From the NCBI GenBank assembly GCA_036569845.1, contig DATCPY010000066.1, positions 1-37,888 on the forward strand: 37,888 nucleotides of DNA, given 5' to 3'. Positions 1-8,809 of the stretch are shown here, in pieces (the stretch's first letter is position 1; each line of letters opens with the position of its first letter). This stretch comes from UBA4735 sp036569845 (GTDB taxonomy: Bacteria > Chloroflexota > Limnocylindria > P2-11E). Under the pieces are notes generated by a model. It had not been told where the DNA came from and ran no database searches. It worked only from the letters and a program-made list of their open reading frames with translations. A program made the translations under genes and the position numbers.

Positions 1-1
1 A

Positions 2-1030
2 ATGAGGATTGCACCTCAACCAAGAGTGGGCCGGGCGGTTTTGCAGGGCTCCTACGTCGATCCGCGCGACCTCGGGCCCAAGAGCCCGCTCTCCGACTTC
101 GTCCGCGCATACCTGCAAGAGCTGCAGGACAAGGGTCGTGCGGAGCGCACGGTGGCTCGCTATTCGGATTATCTCTCGGAGTTCATCGCGTTCTTCGGAC
201 CCAAGGCGGCGCCGCGCGTCGCTGACCTCGACGTCCGGTCGCTGAAGGCGTTCGGGAGCAGCCTGACCCGTAGGCAGCTCCGTGGCGGACGGCGTGCCGG
301 CAAGGGGCAGATCAGCCCGGCCTCCAAGAATCTTGTTCTCATCGCCTTGCGAGGACTCCTGAAGTTCGGCGTGCTGCTCGAGCTCCCTGTCCCCGGGCCT
401 GAGAAGGTCGAGCTCGCGAAGGCGATCGACCCCAACCCGGACGCGCGCCATCTCGAGGCGGAGCGCCTCAAGCGACTCATCGATAGCTTCGACACCGCGT
501 CGGACGACGGCGTGCGTGGCCGTGCTCTCGTCGAGCTCCTCTGCGCGACCGGCTGCCGGATCAGCGAGGTCATCGGGCTCGATCGCGTGAACCTGGAGCT
601 GGATCGCGCAGCGAAGACGCCGAAGGATGGCATTCGCGTCGTCGATGAGGTCACCGTGTTCGGGAAAGGCAGCCGCTTTCGCAAGGTCTTCCTCACCCCG
701 CGCGCCCGCGAGTGGCTGCAGAGGTATCTGCAGACCCGGCGCGACACGGATCCCGCGCTGTTCGTCACCGATCGCAAGAAGCCCGAGGGCTACCGGATGT
801 CGGTGTGGACGGCGCAGCGGATCATCGGCCAGGCGGCGAAGCGAGCCGGGCTCATGGAGAACGTGTCGCCGCACTGGCTGCGGCATGCAGCGATCACGCT
901 CTGGGCGACCGAGATGGGCCTGCCGGCCGCACAGCGTTTGGCCGGACACAAGAACGCGTCGACGACGAGTCGCTACCTCGGCGGGTCAGACGCGGAGCTC
1001 AAGGCACTCTTCAAGCAGCGCATCGGCTAA
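2..1030 (+). CDS. Tyrosine recombinase (XerC/XerD-like integrase), start uncertain at window edge
   Basis: A site-specific recombinase of the phage-integrase family, which cuts and rejoins DNA through a tyrosine-phosphate intermediate. Residues about 28-125 form the SAM-like core-binding domain and 150-342 the catalytic domain. All catalytic residues are visible: Arg186 (CRISEV), Lys222 (GKGSRFRK), His291 and Arg294 (HWLRH), His316 (AGHKN) and Tyr325 (SRYLG). The length of 342 residues is slightly above a typical XerC/D. The ATG at base 2 lies at the window edge, so the true start may be upstream. No integron array, att repeat or phage gene accompanies it inside the window, so a chromosomal recombinase is as likely as a mobile-element integrase. 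Its stop overlaps the stop of the convergent cyclase gene. Confidence 0.9.
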   Translation: MRIAPQPRVGRAVLQGSYVDPRDLGPKSPLSDFVRAYLQELQDKGRAERTVARYSDYLSEFIAFFGPKAAPRVADLDVRSLKAFGSSLTRRQLRGGRRAGKGQISPASKNLVLIALRGLLKFGVLLELPVPGPEKVELAKAIDPNPDARHLEAERLKRLIDSFDTASDDGVRGRALVELLCATGCRISEVIGLDRVNLELDRAAKTPKDGIRVVDEVTVFGKGSRFRKVFLTPRAREWLQRYLQTRRDTDPALFVTDRKKPEGYRMSVWTAQRIIGQAAKRAGLMENVSPHWLRHAAITLWATEMGLPAAQRLAGHKNASTTSRYLGGSDAELKALFKQRIG

Positions 1031-2064
1031 GCGTTCGCAGCGTCGGGCTCCACTGCGTAGATCTGCCAATCGCCTGGAACGCCCTTCAGCGCCTTCGGGC
1101 CACGAGCGGCGAACGCGTACGGACCTCCGAGCAGCAAGTCCACGACCGTCTGCGAGACGAGGACGTCGCCACCGCCAGCTCCATCCCGGATCCGACCGCC
1201 GATCACCACGGCCATGCCGCCGATCTTGCCTGCGATCACTTCGCATTCGCCCGTATGTACGCCGACGCGGATCTCGATCCCGACCTCTGAGCGGATCCGG
1301 TCGCGCATGGCGACGGCAGCGTCGATGGCTTGGGATGGCATGTCGAACGTGGCGTAGAAGCCGTCGCCCGCCGTGTCGACCTCAACGCCACTATGGCGTC
1401 GTAGCTCCTGGCGAATGATCGCGTGATGCTGTTCGAACATTGTTTTCCAGCCGTCTTGGCCCCGCCGGGCCGCCGCGGTCGCGGTGCTCTGCACGATGTC
1501 CGTGTGGAGGACCGTCGTCAGCAGCCGCCGCGGACGGCGTGAACCGTCGGAGCTCGGATCTGGCGGGCGGGCCTCGTAGACATGGACCCCATCGACGCCC
1601 CGCAGCCGCCAGATCCCGAGGTCACGCAGCGGCGTCTCTTTGTTCGTCCGAAGCAGTCCGGCGGCGCCTTCCGCGACCAGGACCTGGCCCGGCTCCGCGT
1701 GCCCGACAAGATGTGCCGCGACAATGACGGCGTTGCCAACGAAGCTGCCGTTGCGTCGGGTCGACTGTCCGGCCTCGATGGCGAACTTCACCGGGAGCGG
1801 CGTATCGGGGTGCCGGACGCCGTGCCGCTGGAGCCGGTCGGCGATCTCGACCGCCGTCATGACCGCTGCACCGGCGGTCGGAAATACCAGATGGAATCCA
1901 TCGCCGATGTGATCGACCTCGGCGCTCTTCCGCGGAAGGGCGGCGCGGACGATCCGCTCGTACGGACCGAGGACTTTCAGGATCCCCCGTTCGCCGCGTT
2001 CCGCGAGCATGCGCGAGTATCCCAACAGATCCGTGAACACGTGAGCGTGCGTGGTCGAGGTCAC
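1027..2064 (-). CDS. Tandem-domain class III nucleotide cyclase homologue (two cyclase homology domains)
   Basis: A soluble 345-residue protein made of two class III adenylate/guanylate cyclase domains, about 1-168 and 180-345, with no membrane segment or other sensor domain. Both domains keep the two metal-binding aspartates: Asp12 (FTDLLGYS) and Asp55 (GDGF) in the first, Asp189 (HTDIVQST) and Asp233 (GDGF) in the second. The transition-state Asn of the usual AVN-x-AAR motif is replaced in both (Ile114, Val287). The Arg is His118 in the first domain and is kept as Arg291 in the second. Catalysis is therefore possible but not assured. GTG start. The CYTH gene lies 33 bases upstream on the same strand. 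cAMP or cGMP as product is inferred from the family only. Confidence 0.85.
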   Translation of the reverse strand: MTSTTHAHVFTDLLGYSRMLAERGERGILKVLGPYERIVRAALPRKSAEVDHIGDGFHLVFPTAGAAVMTAVEIADRLQRHGVRHPDTPLPVKFAIEAGQSTRRNGSFVGNAVIVAAHLVGHAEPGQVLVAEGAAGLLRTNKETPLRDLGIWRLRGVDGVHVYEARPPDPSSDGSRRPRRLLTTVLHTDIVQSTATAAARRGQDGWKTMFEQHHAIIRQELRRHSGVEVDTAGDGFYATFDMPSQAIDAAVAMRDRIRSEVGIEIRVGVHTGECEVIAGKIGGMAVVIGGRIRDGAGGGDVLVSQTVVDLLLGGPYAFAARGPKALKGVPGDWQIYAVEPDAANA

Positions 2065-2097
2065 GAGGGCGATTCTGGACTGGTCCCGGCGCGGGGA

Positions 2098-2640
2098 CTA
2101 GACCGGAGTCGGCTCCCCCGCCGCGGACATCTCGTCGACGATCTCCGAGTAGGTGCGCGGTTCGAGCTGACGCGGCCGCAGGCCGAGCTCGTACGCCATT
2201 CCGTCGATGTCGGCGCTCGGCGTAAGCGCCTCGATCTCGCAGAACCAGCCGGCACCGTCGAGGTGGTCGAGCGACACTTCGAACTCACCGAGCACGTAGA
2301 CCTCGCGGAGCTTCACGAACTTCCGGATCCGGCGGAACCCGAGCTCGGCGATGAGCTCCTCGATCGGACCAGACACGAGCACCGCGGTGATCTCGCGGCG
2401 GACCTTGTCCACGCCGTGCATCTCGCGCCGGCTCTTGTAGGTGAGCTCCTGGACACCGCCTTCGTCGCGGAAACGCAGCCGCAGGCGGCGGTCGTCGTTC
2501 TGGAGGTGCAGCGCGGGGTGGTCGAAGAACACGTCGCCTTCGGCGCCGGCCCGGACCCAGCGGCCGTCGTTCTCGAGGCGCTTCCGGAGGTCGGAGACCG
2601 CGAGGTCGGGGACCTGGTACTTACGCTCCCGCTCGATCAC
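2098..2640 (-). CDS. CYTH-domain protein (class IV adenylate cyclase / triphosphatase family)
   Basis: A 180-residue CYTH-fold protein. The diagnostic ExExK motif is at residues 3-7 (ERERK), and further alternating charged strands follow, such as RRLRLRFRDE and ELTYKSR, which line the triphosphate tunnel in this family. CYTH proteins either cyclise ATP (CyaB type) or hydrolyse inorganic or thiamine triphosphate, and sequence alone does not separate these. Its position directly upstream of a class III cyclase homologue makes a nucleotide-signalling role attractive, but this is inference. GTG start chosen because the ExExK motif begins two residues later, as is usual in the family. The 65-base gap upstream to the transporter gene may hold a promoter. 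Confidence 0.85.
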   Translation of the reverse strand: MIERERKYQVPDLAVSDLRKRLENDGRWVRAGAEGDVFFDHPALHLQNDDRRLRLRFRDEGGVQELTYKSRREMHGVDKVRREITAVLVSGPIEELIAELGFRRIRKFVKLREVYVLGEFEVSLDHLDGAGWFCEIEALTPSADIDGMAYELGLRPRQLEPRTYSEIVDEMSAAGEPTPV

Positions 2641-2705
2641 TTCGGTTTCAGGCTAGGTCGTTCGGCTGGACTAGACAATCCGCCGAATTGTGTACCTGCG
2701 GTGAA

Positions 2706-4043
2706 CTATGCCGCGGGCGACAGCTCCTCGAGCGACCGCCCGCGCGGCTCCTCGCGGAAGAGGCCAACTGCCGCGGCGGTGACCAGAAGCAAGCCGATGA
2801 ACATGCCGGTGACGCCGGGATCGCCGAGCGACACCGCGAGGATCGACACGAGAACGGGGCCGACGAGCGCGCCGATCCGGCCTATCGCGGCCGCGACCCC
2901 CGCGCCGGTCGCGCGCACCGCGGTCGGGTAGAGCTCCGGCGACAGCGCGTAGGCGACGCCGCCGGCCCCGGAGGTGAAGAACGACAGGAGTGCCGCGAAC
3001 AGCACGACCTGCTCCGTGGACCCGTTGCCCACGAGGAGGAACGCGGCGACCGCGGAGCCCACGAGATACGAGATCAAGGTCGCCCGGCGGCCGAGCCGCT
3101 CGACGAGCCACGCCGCGCTGAGATACCCGGGGACCTGCGCGAGCGCTGCGATGAAGAAGTACTGGTACGCGTCCGCGGTCGTCAGGCCGCGCCCGCCTAG
3201 GACCGCTGGCAGGGACCTGAAGGTCCCGTAGGACGCGAGCGTGAGGCCGAACCAGAGGACCCCGAGCAACGCCGTGCGACGGGCGTAGCGCGGCGCGACC
3301 AGAGTGCCGACGGAGATGCTGCCCGCAGCCGAGCGCTCGGGCGCGATCGGCCTGGCGACCGTGATCAGCGCTCCCCCACCTTCCCGCTCCACCCGGCGGA
3401 CGACCGCGTCCGCCTCTGCGGCGCGTCCGTGCTCGGCGAGGAATCGCGGCGATTCAGGCAGTGCGCGACGGAGGAACGCGACGTACAGCGCGGGCAGCGC
3501 GCCCACCACGAACGCCCCACGCCAGCCGAGCTGCGGCAGGACGAGGAGCGCGATCACGCCGGCGAGGATCGCCCCGTACGCCCTGAACGACTCGAGCAGG
3601 ACGACGAGCCGCCCGCGCGAGGCGCGCGGCGCGTACTCCGAGACGAGCGTGGCGCCGACGGGCAGCTCGCCGCCGAGGCCGAGGCCGGCGATGACGCGCG
3701 CGGCGAGGAGCGTCTCGAAGCTCGGCGCGACCGCGGACAGCAGCGCGCCGAAGGAGAACAGCAGGAGCGTCGCCTCGAAGACCTGCTTGCGTCCGAACCG
3801 GTCCGCGGCGCGGCCGGCGAGCGCCGCCCCGACGAGCATCCCGACGAACCCGGCGCTCCCGACGAACGCCGTCTGTCCTACGTCCAGCCCGAGCTCCGCG
3901 CGGATCGGGGCCAGCAGGAACGCGATGAGGATCACGTCCATCGCGTCGAACATCGAGCCGACCCCGGCGACCGCCAGTAGCCGCCAGTGGAAACGGTTCA
4001 ACGGGACACGGTCGAGCCGTGCGAGAAAGGTCTCCGCCGCCAT
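2706..4043 (-). CDS. MFS transporter, NiaP-like (nicotinate/aromatic acid type)
   Basis: A 12-helix major facilitator transporter of 445 residues in the inner membrane. The loop 2-3 signature is present (GRAADRFGRK). Several stretches resemble the Bacillus NiaP niacin transporter: MFDAMDVILIAFLL in helix 1, GLGLGGELPVGATLVSEYAP around helix 4, VPGYLSAAWLVERLGRR and PELYPTAVRATG in the second half. Uptake of nicotinate or another small aromatic acid is therefore the best guess. The match is from remembered family sequence, so substrate is unproven. ATG start. It follows asd with a 2-base gap, so the two are probably co-transcribed, with no obvious metabolic link. Confidence 0.82.
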   Translation of the reverse strand: MAAETFLARLDRVPLNRFHWRLLAVAGVGSMFDAMDVILIAFLLAPIRAELGLDVGQTAFVGSAGFVGMLVGAALAGRAADRFGRKQVFEATLLLFSFGALLSAVAPSFETLLAARVIAGLGLGGELPVGATLVSEYAPRASRGRLVVLLESFRAYGAILAGVIALLVLPQLGWRGAFVVGALPALYVAFLRRALPESPRFLAEHGRAAEADAVVRRVEREGGGALITVARPIAPERSAAGSISVGTLVAPRYARRTALLGVLWFGLTLASYGTFRSLPAVLGGRGLTTADAYQYFFIAALAQVPGYLSAAWLVERLGRRATLISYLVGSAVAAFLLVGNGSTEQVVLFAALLSFFTSGAGGVAYALSPELYPTAVRATGAGVAAAIGRIGALVGPVLVSILAVSLGDPGVTGMFIGLLLVTAAAVGLFREEPRGRSLEELSPAA

Positions 4044-4045
4044 CG

Positions 4046-5095
4046 CTAGATGCAGCGCTCCGCGACCAGCAGCTCCGCGTTGAGCACCGACGCGCCGGCG
4101 GCCCCGCGGATGGTGTTGTGCCCGACCACGACGAACTTCAGGCCGAGCACCGGATCGGGCCGGATCCGCCCGACGGTCGAGGCCATCCCGCGCTCGCTGT
4201 CGCGGTCCAGCAGCGGCTGCGGCCGGTCGGGCTCCTCACGGACGAGGATCGGGTGCTGCGGCGCGGACGGGAGCCCAAGTTCCTGCGGCCGGCCCCTGAA
4301 CGCGCGAAAGCTCGCCTTCACCGCGTCGACGCCGGGCGAGCCCTTCAGCTTCACGCTGACCGTCTCGGTGTGTCCGTCGCGAACGAGAACGCGGTTGCAG
4401 TGGACCGACATCGGGAAGCGGGCCGGCGTGAACGCCTTGCCGTCCCAGCCGCCGAGGTGCTTGAGCGTCTCCTCGACGACCTTCTCCTCCTCGCCGCCGA
4501 TGTACGGGACGACGTTGTCCAGGACGTCGAGCGACGGCACGCCGGGATAGCCCGCGCCGGAAATGGACTGCATCGTCGTCACGAGGAGCTGTTCGATCCC
4601 GAAGTCGCGGTGCAGCGGCGCGATCGCGAGGGTGAGGTGGATCGCCGTGCAGTTGCCGTTCGTCACGATCGACCCGGTCCAGCCGCGCAATTCGCGCTGC
4701 CTCACGAGCGCCTTCACGTGCTCGAAGTTGACCTCGGCCAGGAGGTTCGGGACGTCTGCATCCATCCGATGCGTGCTCGCGTTGCTGAAGACGTGGTGGC
4801 CGGCCTTCGCCAGCGCGGCCTCGTGCTCCTCCGCGGCGTCCGTCGGAAGGGCGCTGAAGCAGAGGTCGGCGCCGAGCTCCGGCCGCGTTGGCTCGAGCTT
4901 CATGTCCGCCACGGACGCCGGCATCGGCTCCGGCAGGTGCCAGTGCACGGCGTCGGCGTAGCGCTTGCCGGCGCCCCGCTCGGACGTCGTGAGCGCGGTC
5001 AGCTTGAACCACGGGTGCTCGGCCAGCAGGCTGATGAACCGCTGCCCGACCGTGCCCGTCGCGCCGAGGACCGCGACCGTGCGCTGCTCTGCCAT
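4046..5095 (-). CDS. asd: Aspartate-semialdehyde dehydrogenase, archaeal/fungal type
   Basis: Reduces aspartyl-4-phosphate to aspartate semialdehyde with NADPH, the second step toward lysine, threonine and methionine. The Rossmann motif GATGTVGQRF is at residues 11-20. The catalytic Cys149 sits in TNGNCTAIH, the form seen in the archaeal/fungal subgroup rather than the proteobacterial one, and His241 is in RDGHTE. The 349 residues match that subgroup. The ATG at 5095 was chosen because the Rossmann strand follows at once; a TTG 30 bases upstream would add ten residues without family support. The other two pathway enzymes, hom and lysC, lie 0.6 kb away on the same strand, separated by a plus-strand lipoprotein gene. 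Confidence 0.95.
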   Translation of the reverse strand: MAEQRTVAVLGATGTVGQRFISLLAEHPWFKLTALTTSERGAGKRYADAVHWHLPEPMPASVADMKLEPTRPELGADLCFSALPTDAAEEHEAALAKAGHHVFSNASTHRMDADVPNLLAEVNFEHVKALVRQRELRGWTGSIVTNGNCTAIHLTLAIAPLHRDFGIEQLLVTTMQSISGAGYPGVPSLDVLDNVVPYIGGEEEKVVEETLKHLGGWDGKAFTPARFPMSVHCNRVLVRDGHTETVSVKLKGSPGVDAVKASFRAFRGRPQELGLPSAPQHPILVREEPDRPQPLLDRDSERGMASTVGRIRPDPVLGLKFVVVGHNTIRGAAGASVLNAELLVAERCI

Positions 5096-5156
5096 ACGGA
5101 AAGTGTGACAGACGACCGCACTCAAGCGCAGCGAGCGTCATGCTGTGCTCCTGGCC

Positions 5157-5699
5157 ATGCGGAATGCGATCGTCGCCGCGCTCGCGTCCCTCGCGCTGGC
5201 GTCGTGCTCGGCGGCCTCGGCGCCGTCCCCGTCAGCGTCGACAACGGCGTGCGCTGGGCCGACGCAGCTCTCGACCGTTCCCGGGGTCGACGGCCCCGGT
5301 GCGAAGGCCGGCCCGCTCCTGCTCAGGTCGTTCGAGGTGGGCTCCCCCGATGCGACGATCCGCGGCTGGCGCCCGGGCACGTTCCAGAAGGTGCTCGTCC
5401 TCCGGATCGAGCCATCGCCCGAGCTCACCGTCCGCGGGCGGCGCTGCGGCGACGGTCACGCCCTTCGCTTCTGGTACAGCGGCTCCGGCCTGCCCGTCGG
5501 GCCGAACGGCAGTCCCGTTCCGACGAACGACTTCGACGTGCTCGGCGACGATCCGCTGCATCTTCCGGCATTCGACGGGACCGCGTACGCGCTCGGCGAG
5601 CCGGGCTACATGTTGTTCACGTCGGAGGGCGACTGGCAGATCCTGGTGTTCGATGGGGACCGGCCCATCGCGACGGCCGTCATCCGGGTGACCAAGTGA
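5157..5699 (+). CDS. Predicted lipoprotein of unknown function
   Basis: A 180-residue exported protein. The N-terminus has a short basic start, a hydrophobic stretch and a lipobox (LALASC), so Cys17 should be lipidated after signal peptidase II cleavage, anchoring the protein on the outer face of the membrane. A Ser/Ala/Pro-rich linker follows. The rest is a compact domain of about 140 residues with two further Cys, one in the linker and one in RRCGDGH, that could form a disulphide. I recognise no family. The ATG at 5157 fits the signal peptide; a GTG at 5145 is the alternative. It diverges from asd across 61 bases, and its stop ends one base from the lysC stop. Confidence 0.75.
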   Translation: MRNAIVAALASLALASCSAASAPSPSASTTACAGPTQLSTVPGVDGPGAKAGPLLLRSFEVGSPDATIRGWRPGTFQKVLVLRIEPSPELTVRGRRCGDGHALRFWYSGSGLPVGPNGSPVPTNDFDVLGDDPLHLPAFDGTAYALGEPGYMLFTSEGDWQILVFDGDRPIATAVIRVTK

Positions 5700-5700
5700 C

Positions 5701-7095
5701 CTAGGTCTCGTGGAACTCCCGGTGGATCGCTCGAACCGCCTTCTCGCGATCCTTCTCCGACACTACGAGCGAGATGTTGAGCTCGCTCGAGCCCTGGGCG
5801 ATCGCCACGACGTTCACCTTCGCCCGGCCGAGCGCACCGAACAGTCGCGCGGCGACGCCCGGCGTGCCGCGCATCCCCTCCCCGACCGCTGACACGATCG
5901 CCACAGGCGTCTCGATCGCGACCTTCTCCACGTCGTGTCGAGCGAGCTCCTGGGAGAACATCTTCCGTAGGGCCGCCTCGAGCCGCTTGATCGAGTCGCT
6001 CGGCACGACCAGGCAGATCGAGTTCTCGCTCGAGGCCTGGCTGATCATCAGCACCGAGATCTTCTCGGCCGCCGTCGTGTCGAACACCCGTGCGGCGAAG
6101 CCGGGCACGCCGCTCATCCCGGCGCCCTGGACCGTCACGAGCCCGAGCCCACCGAGCGACGTCGTGGCTTTCACGACGGTGTTGTCGCGCGGCGTGCTCG
6201 CGGTGATCGTCGTGCCAGGGTCGTCGGGCGCGAACGTGTTGAGGATCCGCACCGGGATCCCCGCTTCCACGGCCGGCAGCACCGTCCGCGGGTGGATCAC
6301 CTTGGCCCCGAAGTACGAAAGCTCCGCGGCCTCGGCGTAGCTGATCGCGGGCAGGGGCTTCGCGTCCGGGACGATCCGTGGGTCCGCGCTCATGACCCCG
6401 CTCACGTCGGTGAAGATGCGGCACTCCGACGCGCCGAGCGCCGCGGCGATCACCGCAGCCGAGTAGTCCGATCCGCCGCGCCCGAGCGTCGTCGTGACGC
6501 CGTCGACCGTCGAGCCGACGAAGCCGGTCACGACGGGCACGGTCCCGTACCGCATGCGCGGTACCAGCTGCTTGTCGACGCGCTGGCGAGTGAGCTCGAG
6601 GATCGGGTTGGCGTGTCCGAACGCGTCGTCGGTGACGATCAGCCCTTCCGCTGAGAGTGCCTCGGCCGGCACGCCCTTCGCGATGAGCACCGCGGCGACG
6701 ATCGGCGCGGAGACCCGCTCGCCGTACGAGAGGATCGCGTCGAGCGACCGCGTGCTGCACTCCCGGAGGAGCGCGACGCTGCGGAGGAGCGCCGTCGTCC
6801 GGTCGGTGAGGTCGACGATCTCACTGAGGGCGGTCGCGCCGTTGACGCCGACGAGGTCGGCGATGAGATTCCGGTGCTGCTCGGACAGCCGCTCGATGGT
6901 CTGCTCCGCGCCGGCCGCATCGCCGCTCGCGGCCTGCTCGGCGGCCTTCACCAGCGCGTCGGTCGTCCCGGCAGTGGCGGACACGACGACGACGCGCTCG
7001 CCCTTCTCGGCCGCGACGATCTTCGCCACGGCCTCGATGGCCGGCGGCGACGCGACGGACGTCCCCCCGAACTTGAAGACGATCGGCTTGCTCAG
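5701..7095 (-). CDS. lysC: Aspartate kinase with non-canonical (CTG) start
   Basis: Phosphorylates aspartate, the first step of the lysine/threonine/methionine pathway. The amino-acid-kinase signature KFGGTSV is at residues 8-14, GRGGSDYSAA lies in the catalytic domain, and two ACT regulatory domains close the protein (QASSENSICLVV and AQGSSELNISLVV), so feedback inhibition is likely. The first canonical start in frame (GTG at 7029) would remove the KFGGTSV strand. Upstream of it, the frame is open back to a TGA with only one plausible start, CTG at 7095, giving 464 residues that begin SKPIVFKFGGTSV. CTG overlaps the hom stop as CTGA and has GAGG eight bases ahead. Function is secure; the exact start is inference. 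Confidence 0.93.
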   Translation of the reverse strand: MSKPIVFKFGGTSVASPPAIEAVAKIVAAEKGERVVVVSATAGTTDALVKAAEQAASGDAAGAEQTIERLSEQHRNLIADLVGVNGATALSEIVDLTDRTTALLRSVALLRECSTRSLDAILSYGERVSAPIVAAVLIAKGVPAEALSAEGLIVTDDAFGHANPILELTRQRVDKQLVPRMRYGTVPVVTGFVGSTVDGVTTTLGRGGSDYSAAVIAAALGASECRIFTDVSGVMSADPRIVPDAKPLPAISYAEAAELSYFGAKVIHPRTVLPAVEAGIPVRILNTFAPDDPGTTITASTPRDNTVVKATTSLGGLGLVTVQGAGMSGVPGFAARVFDTTAAEKISVLMISQASSENSICLVVPSDSIKRLEAALRKMFSQELARHDVEKVAIETPVAIVSAVGEGMRGTPGVAARLFGALGRAKVNVVAIAQGSSELNISLVVSEKDREKAVRAIHREFHET

Positions 7096-8054
7096 CGCAT
7101 CGACCTCGCGATCGCGATCACGTCAGCGAGTATCGCGGACGCCGTCGCGTCGCCGCCCGCGCCCGGGCCGCTCCATACAAGGCGGTCGGCCATGTCCGAC
7201 TCGAGGGTGATGACGTTCGTCGGCCCCGAGGCCTGGCCTTCGAGGGATCCCGCGGGCACCTCCTCCGGACCGACGCGGCACTTGGTCGCCTTGTCGCCGA
7301 AGTCGGCGACCGCCAGGTAGCGGATCCGCGCACCCCGCGCGGCCGCTGCGTCGGCGTCGGCCGGGCTGACGGTCCGCAGCGACGTCCGGCGCACCTGATC
7401 GGGCCGGAAGTGCCGGCCCTCGAGCAGGCTGACGAGGATCGAGAGCTTGTACGCCGCATCGAAGCCATCGATATCGTTCGTCGGGTCTGGCTCCGCGTAG
7501 CCCTTCGCCTGGGCCTCCTGCAGCGCGTCGGCGAACGCGACGCCGTTCTCGAGGCGCGAGCAGATGTACGTCGTCGTCCCGTTCAGGAGACCACGCAACA
7601 CCCGCGGGCGGACCGCGCCCAGCTCCATGACGCCCCGCACCACCGGCACGGCGCCGCCGACCGCGGCCTCGAACCGCAGCTCGCGATGCGCGAGCCGCGC
7701 GGCCTCGTGCAGCGGATCCCACTCCTTCGCGACCGCCTCCTTGTTCGCGGTGACGACGTGCTTCCCTCGCTCGAATGCCGCGAGCAGCAGGTCGAACGCC
7801 GGCTGATGCCCGCCGATGACCTCGACGACGATGCCGATGGCCGGGTCGTCGAGGATCTCGAACGGATCAGTGGTCAGCCGGACGTCGCCGGCGTCACGAG
7901 CCTTCTTCGGATCGCGGACCGCGGCCCCGTGGAGCCGTACGGTGCGACCGGCCGCGGCGTCGATGCGTTTCTGCCGGTCGGCGAACGCGCGCCCGACGGC
8001 GCTGCCCACCGTGCCAGCGCCAAGGAGCCCGACGCCGACCGGCTTGGCGATCAC
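7092..8054 (-). CDS. hom: Homoserine dehydrogenase, short form without ACT domain
   Basis: Reduces aspartate semialdehyde to homoserine, the branch toward threonine and methionine. The dinucleotide-binding motif GLLGAGTVGSAV is at the N-terminus, VTANKEAVAK and LLNGTTTYI line the active site, and DIDGFDAAYKLSIL contains the conserved catalytic region. At 320 residues it ends after the catalytic domain, with no C-terminal ACT domain, so it is probably not threonine-inhibited by the usual route. The GTG at 8054 was chosen because it overlaps the upstream stop as GTGA and has a run of G just before it; a GTG at 8078 is the alternative. Directly coupled to lysC downstream. Confidence 0.95.
   Translation of the reverse strand: MIAKPVGVGLLGAGTVGSAVGRAFADRQKRIDAAAGRTVRLHGAAVRDPKKARDAGDVRLTTDPFEILDDPAIGIVVEVIGGHQPAFDLLLAAFERGKHVVTANKEAVAKEWDPLHEAARLAHRELRFEAAVGGAVPVVRGVMELGAVRPRVLRGLLNGTTTYICSRLENGVAFADALQEAQAKGYAEPDPTNDIDGFDAAYKLSILVSLLEGRHFRPDQVRRTSLRTVSPADADAAAARGARIRYLAVADFGDKATKCRVGPEEVPAGSLEGQASGPTNVITLESDMADRLVWSGPGAGGDATASAILADVIAIARSMR
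7104..7107 (-). promoter_or_regulatory. Shine-Dalgarno-like GAGG deciding the lysC start
   Basis: On the minus strand GAGG stands eight bases before the CTG at 7095 and inside the end of hom. It is the only ribosome-binding-like element near the only plausible lysC start and supports initiation at CTG. Confidence 0.5.
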
Positions 8055-8809
8055 GCTGCCCCCCCAGGCCGGCCCCACACCACGACGCCGACGACTTGAC
8101 GCTCGATGATCGAGATCCCGCGCTGCGCGAACAGATCGCGGACCTCGGCGTCGAAGTGGCCGGCTCGTCCACCGAGCCGGACGCGCGCCAGCGTGCTGGT
8201 GCTGTGGAGGAATTCAAGATGCTCGTCGACGGTGCGGCTCAGGCGGGCCGGCGCGGTACGCCGCTCACCTTCGCGCACGAACCGCCCGCTCGCCTCGAGC
8301 TCGGCGACCATCTCGGGAAACTCCGAGTGGTGGTCCAGCTCCGAATAGCGGGCGATCACGTCCCACATCTCCTCGCGCAGCTGGTAATCGCCGTCGTCCG
8401 GCTCCAGGATCGCAAGGCGCGCACCCGGCGCGAGCGCCGCCGCGAATCGCGGCATCACGCGGGCGGCATCCATCCAGTGCAGGCTCTGCCCCGTGGTGAT
8501 GAGGCCGTACGGCGGGTCGAGCGGAGCCTCCTCGGCCGTCCCGTTGATCCAGCGAAGACGCGGATCGTCCCCGCCTGGCAGCCGACGTCCTTCGTCGATC
8601 ATCGCGGCCGACGGATCGACGGCATCGACGCGATCCGCGAACCGGAGCATCCGGCGGGCCAATCCACCCGTCCCGGCACCGGCGTCGAGCACCGTCCGGG
8701 GCCCGACCACGAGGTCCTCGAGGATCGCGAACGTTTCCTCCGGGTAGGGCGCCCGCTGGCGGTAGGCCCGGGCGACGTCGGCATCGGTGAAGACCTCACT
8801 GAGCTTCAT
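8051..8809 (-). CDS. Class I SAM-dependent methyltransferase
   Basis: A 252-residue Rossmann-fold methyltransferase. SAM-binding motif I is LDAGAGTGGLARRML (about residues 41-55), followed by the acidic loop VDAVDPSAAMI. TGQSLHWMD, at the motif IV position, resembles small-molecule methyltransferases of the trans-aconitate/UbiE-like group. The substrate cannot be told from sequence. It overlaps pncC upstream (ATGA) and hom downstream (GTGA), so it is translated as part of the long operon, but no link to homoserine metabolism is evident. Start ATG. Confidence 0.88.
   Translation of the reverse strand: MKLSEVFTDADVARAYRQRAPYPEETFAILEDLVVGPRTVLDAGAGTGGLARRMLRFADRVDAVDPSAAMIDEGRRLPGGDDPRLRWINGTAEEAPLDPPYGLITTGQSLHWMDAARVMPRFAAALAPGARLAILEPDDGDYQLREEMWDVIARYSELDHHSEFPEMVAELEASGRFVREGERRTAPARLSRTVDEHLEFLHSTSTLARVRLGGRAGHFDAEVRDLFAQRGISIIERQVVGVVVWGRPGGAA

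Noticed and set aside
2..1030. Integrase as sign of a prophage or genomic island
   Set aside because: No phage, conjugation or cassette genes, no att repeats and no tRNA nearby; the adjoining genes are chromosomal.
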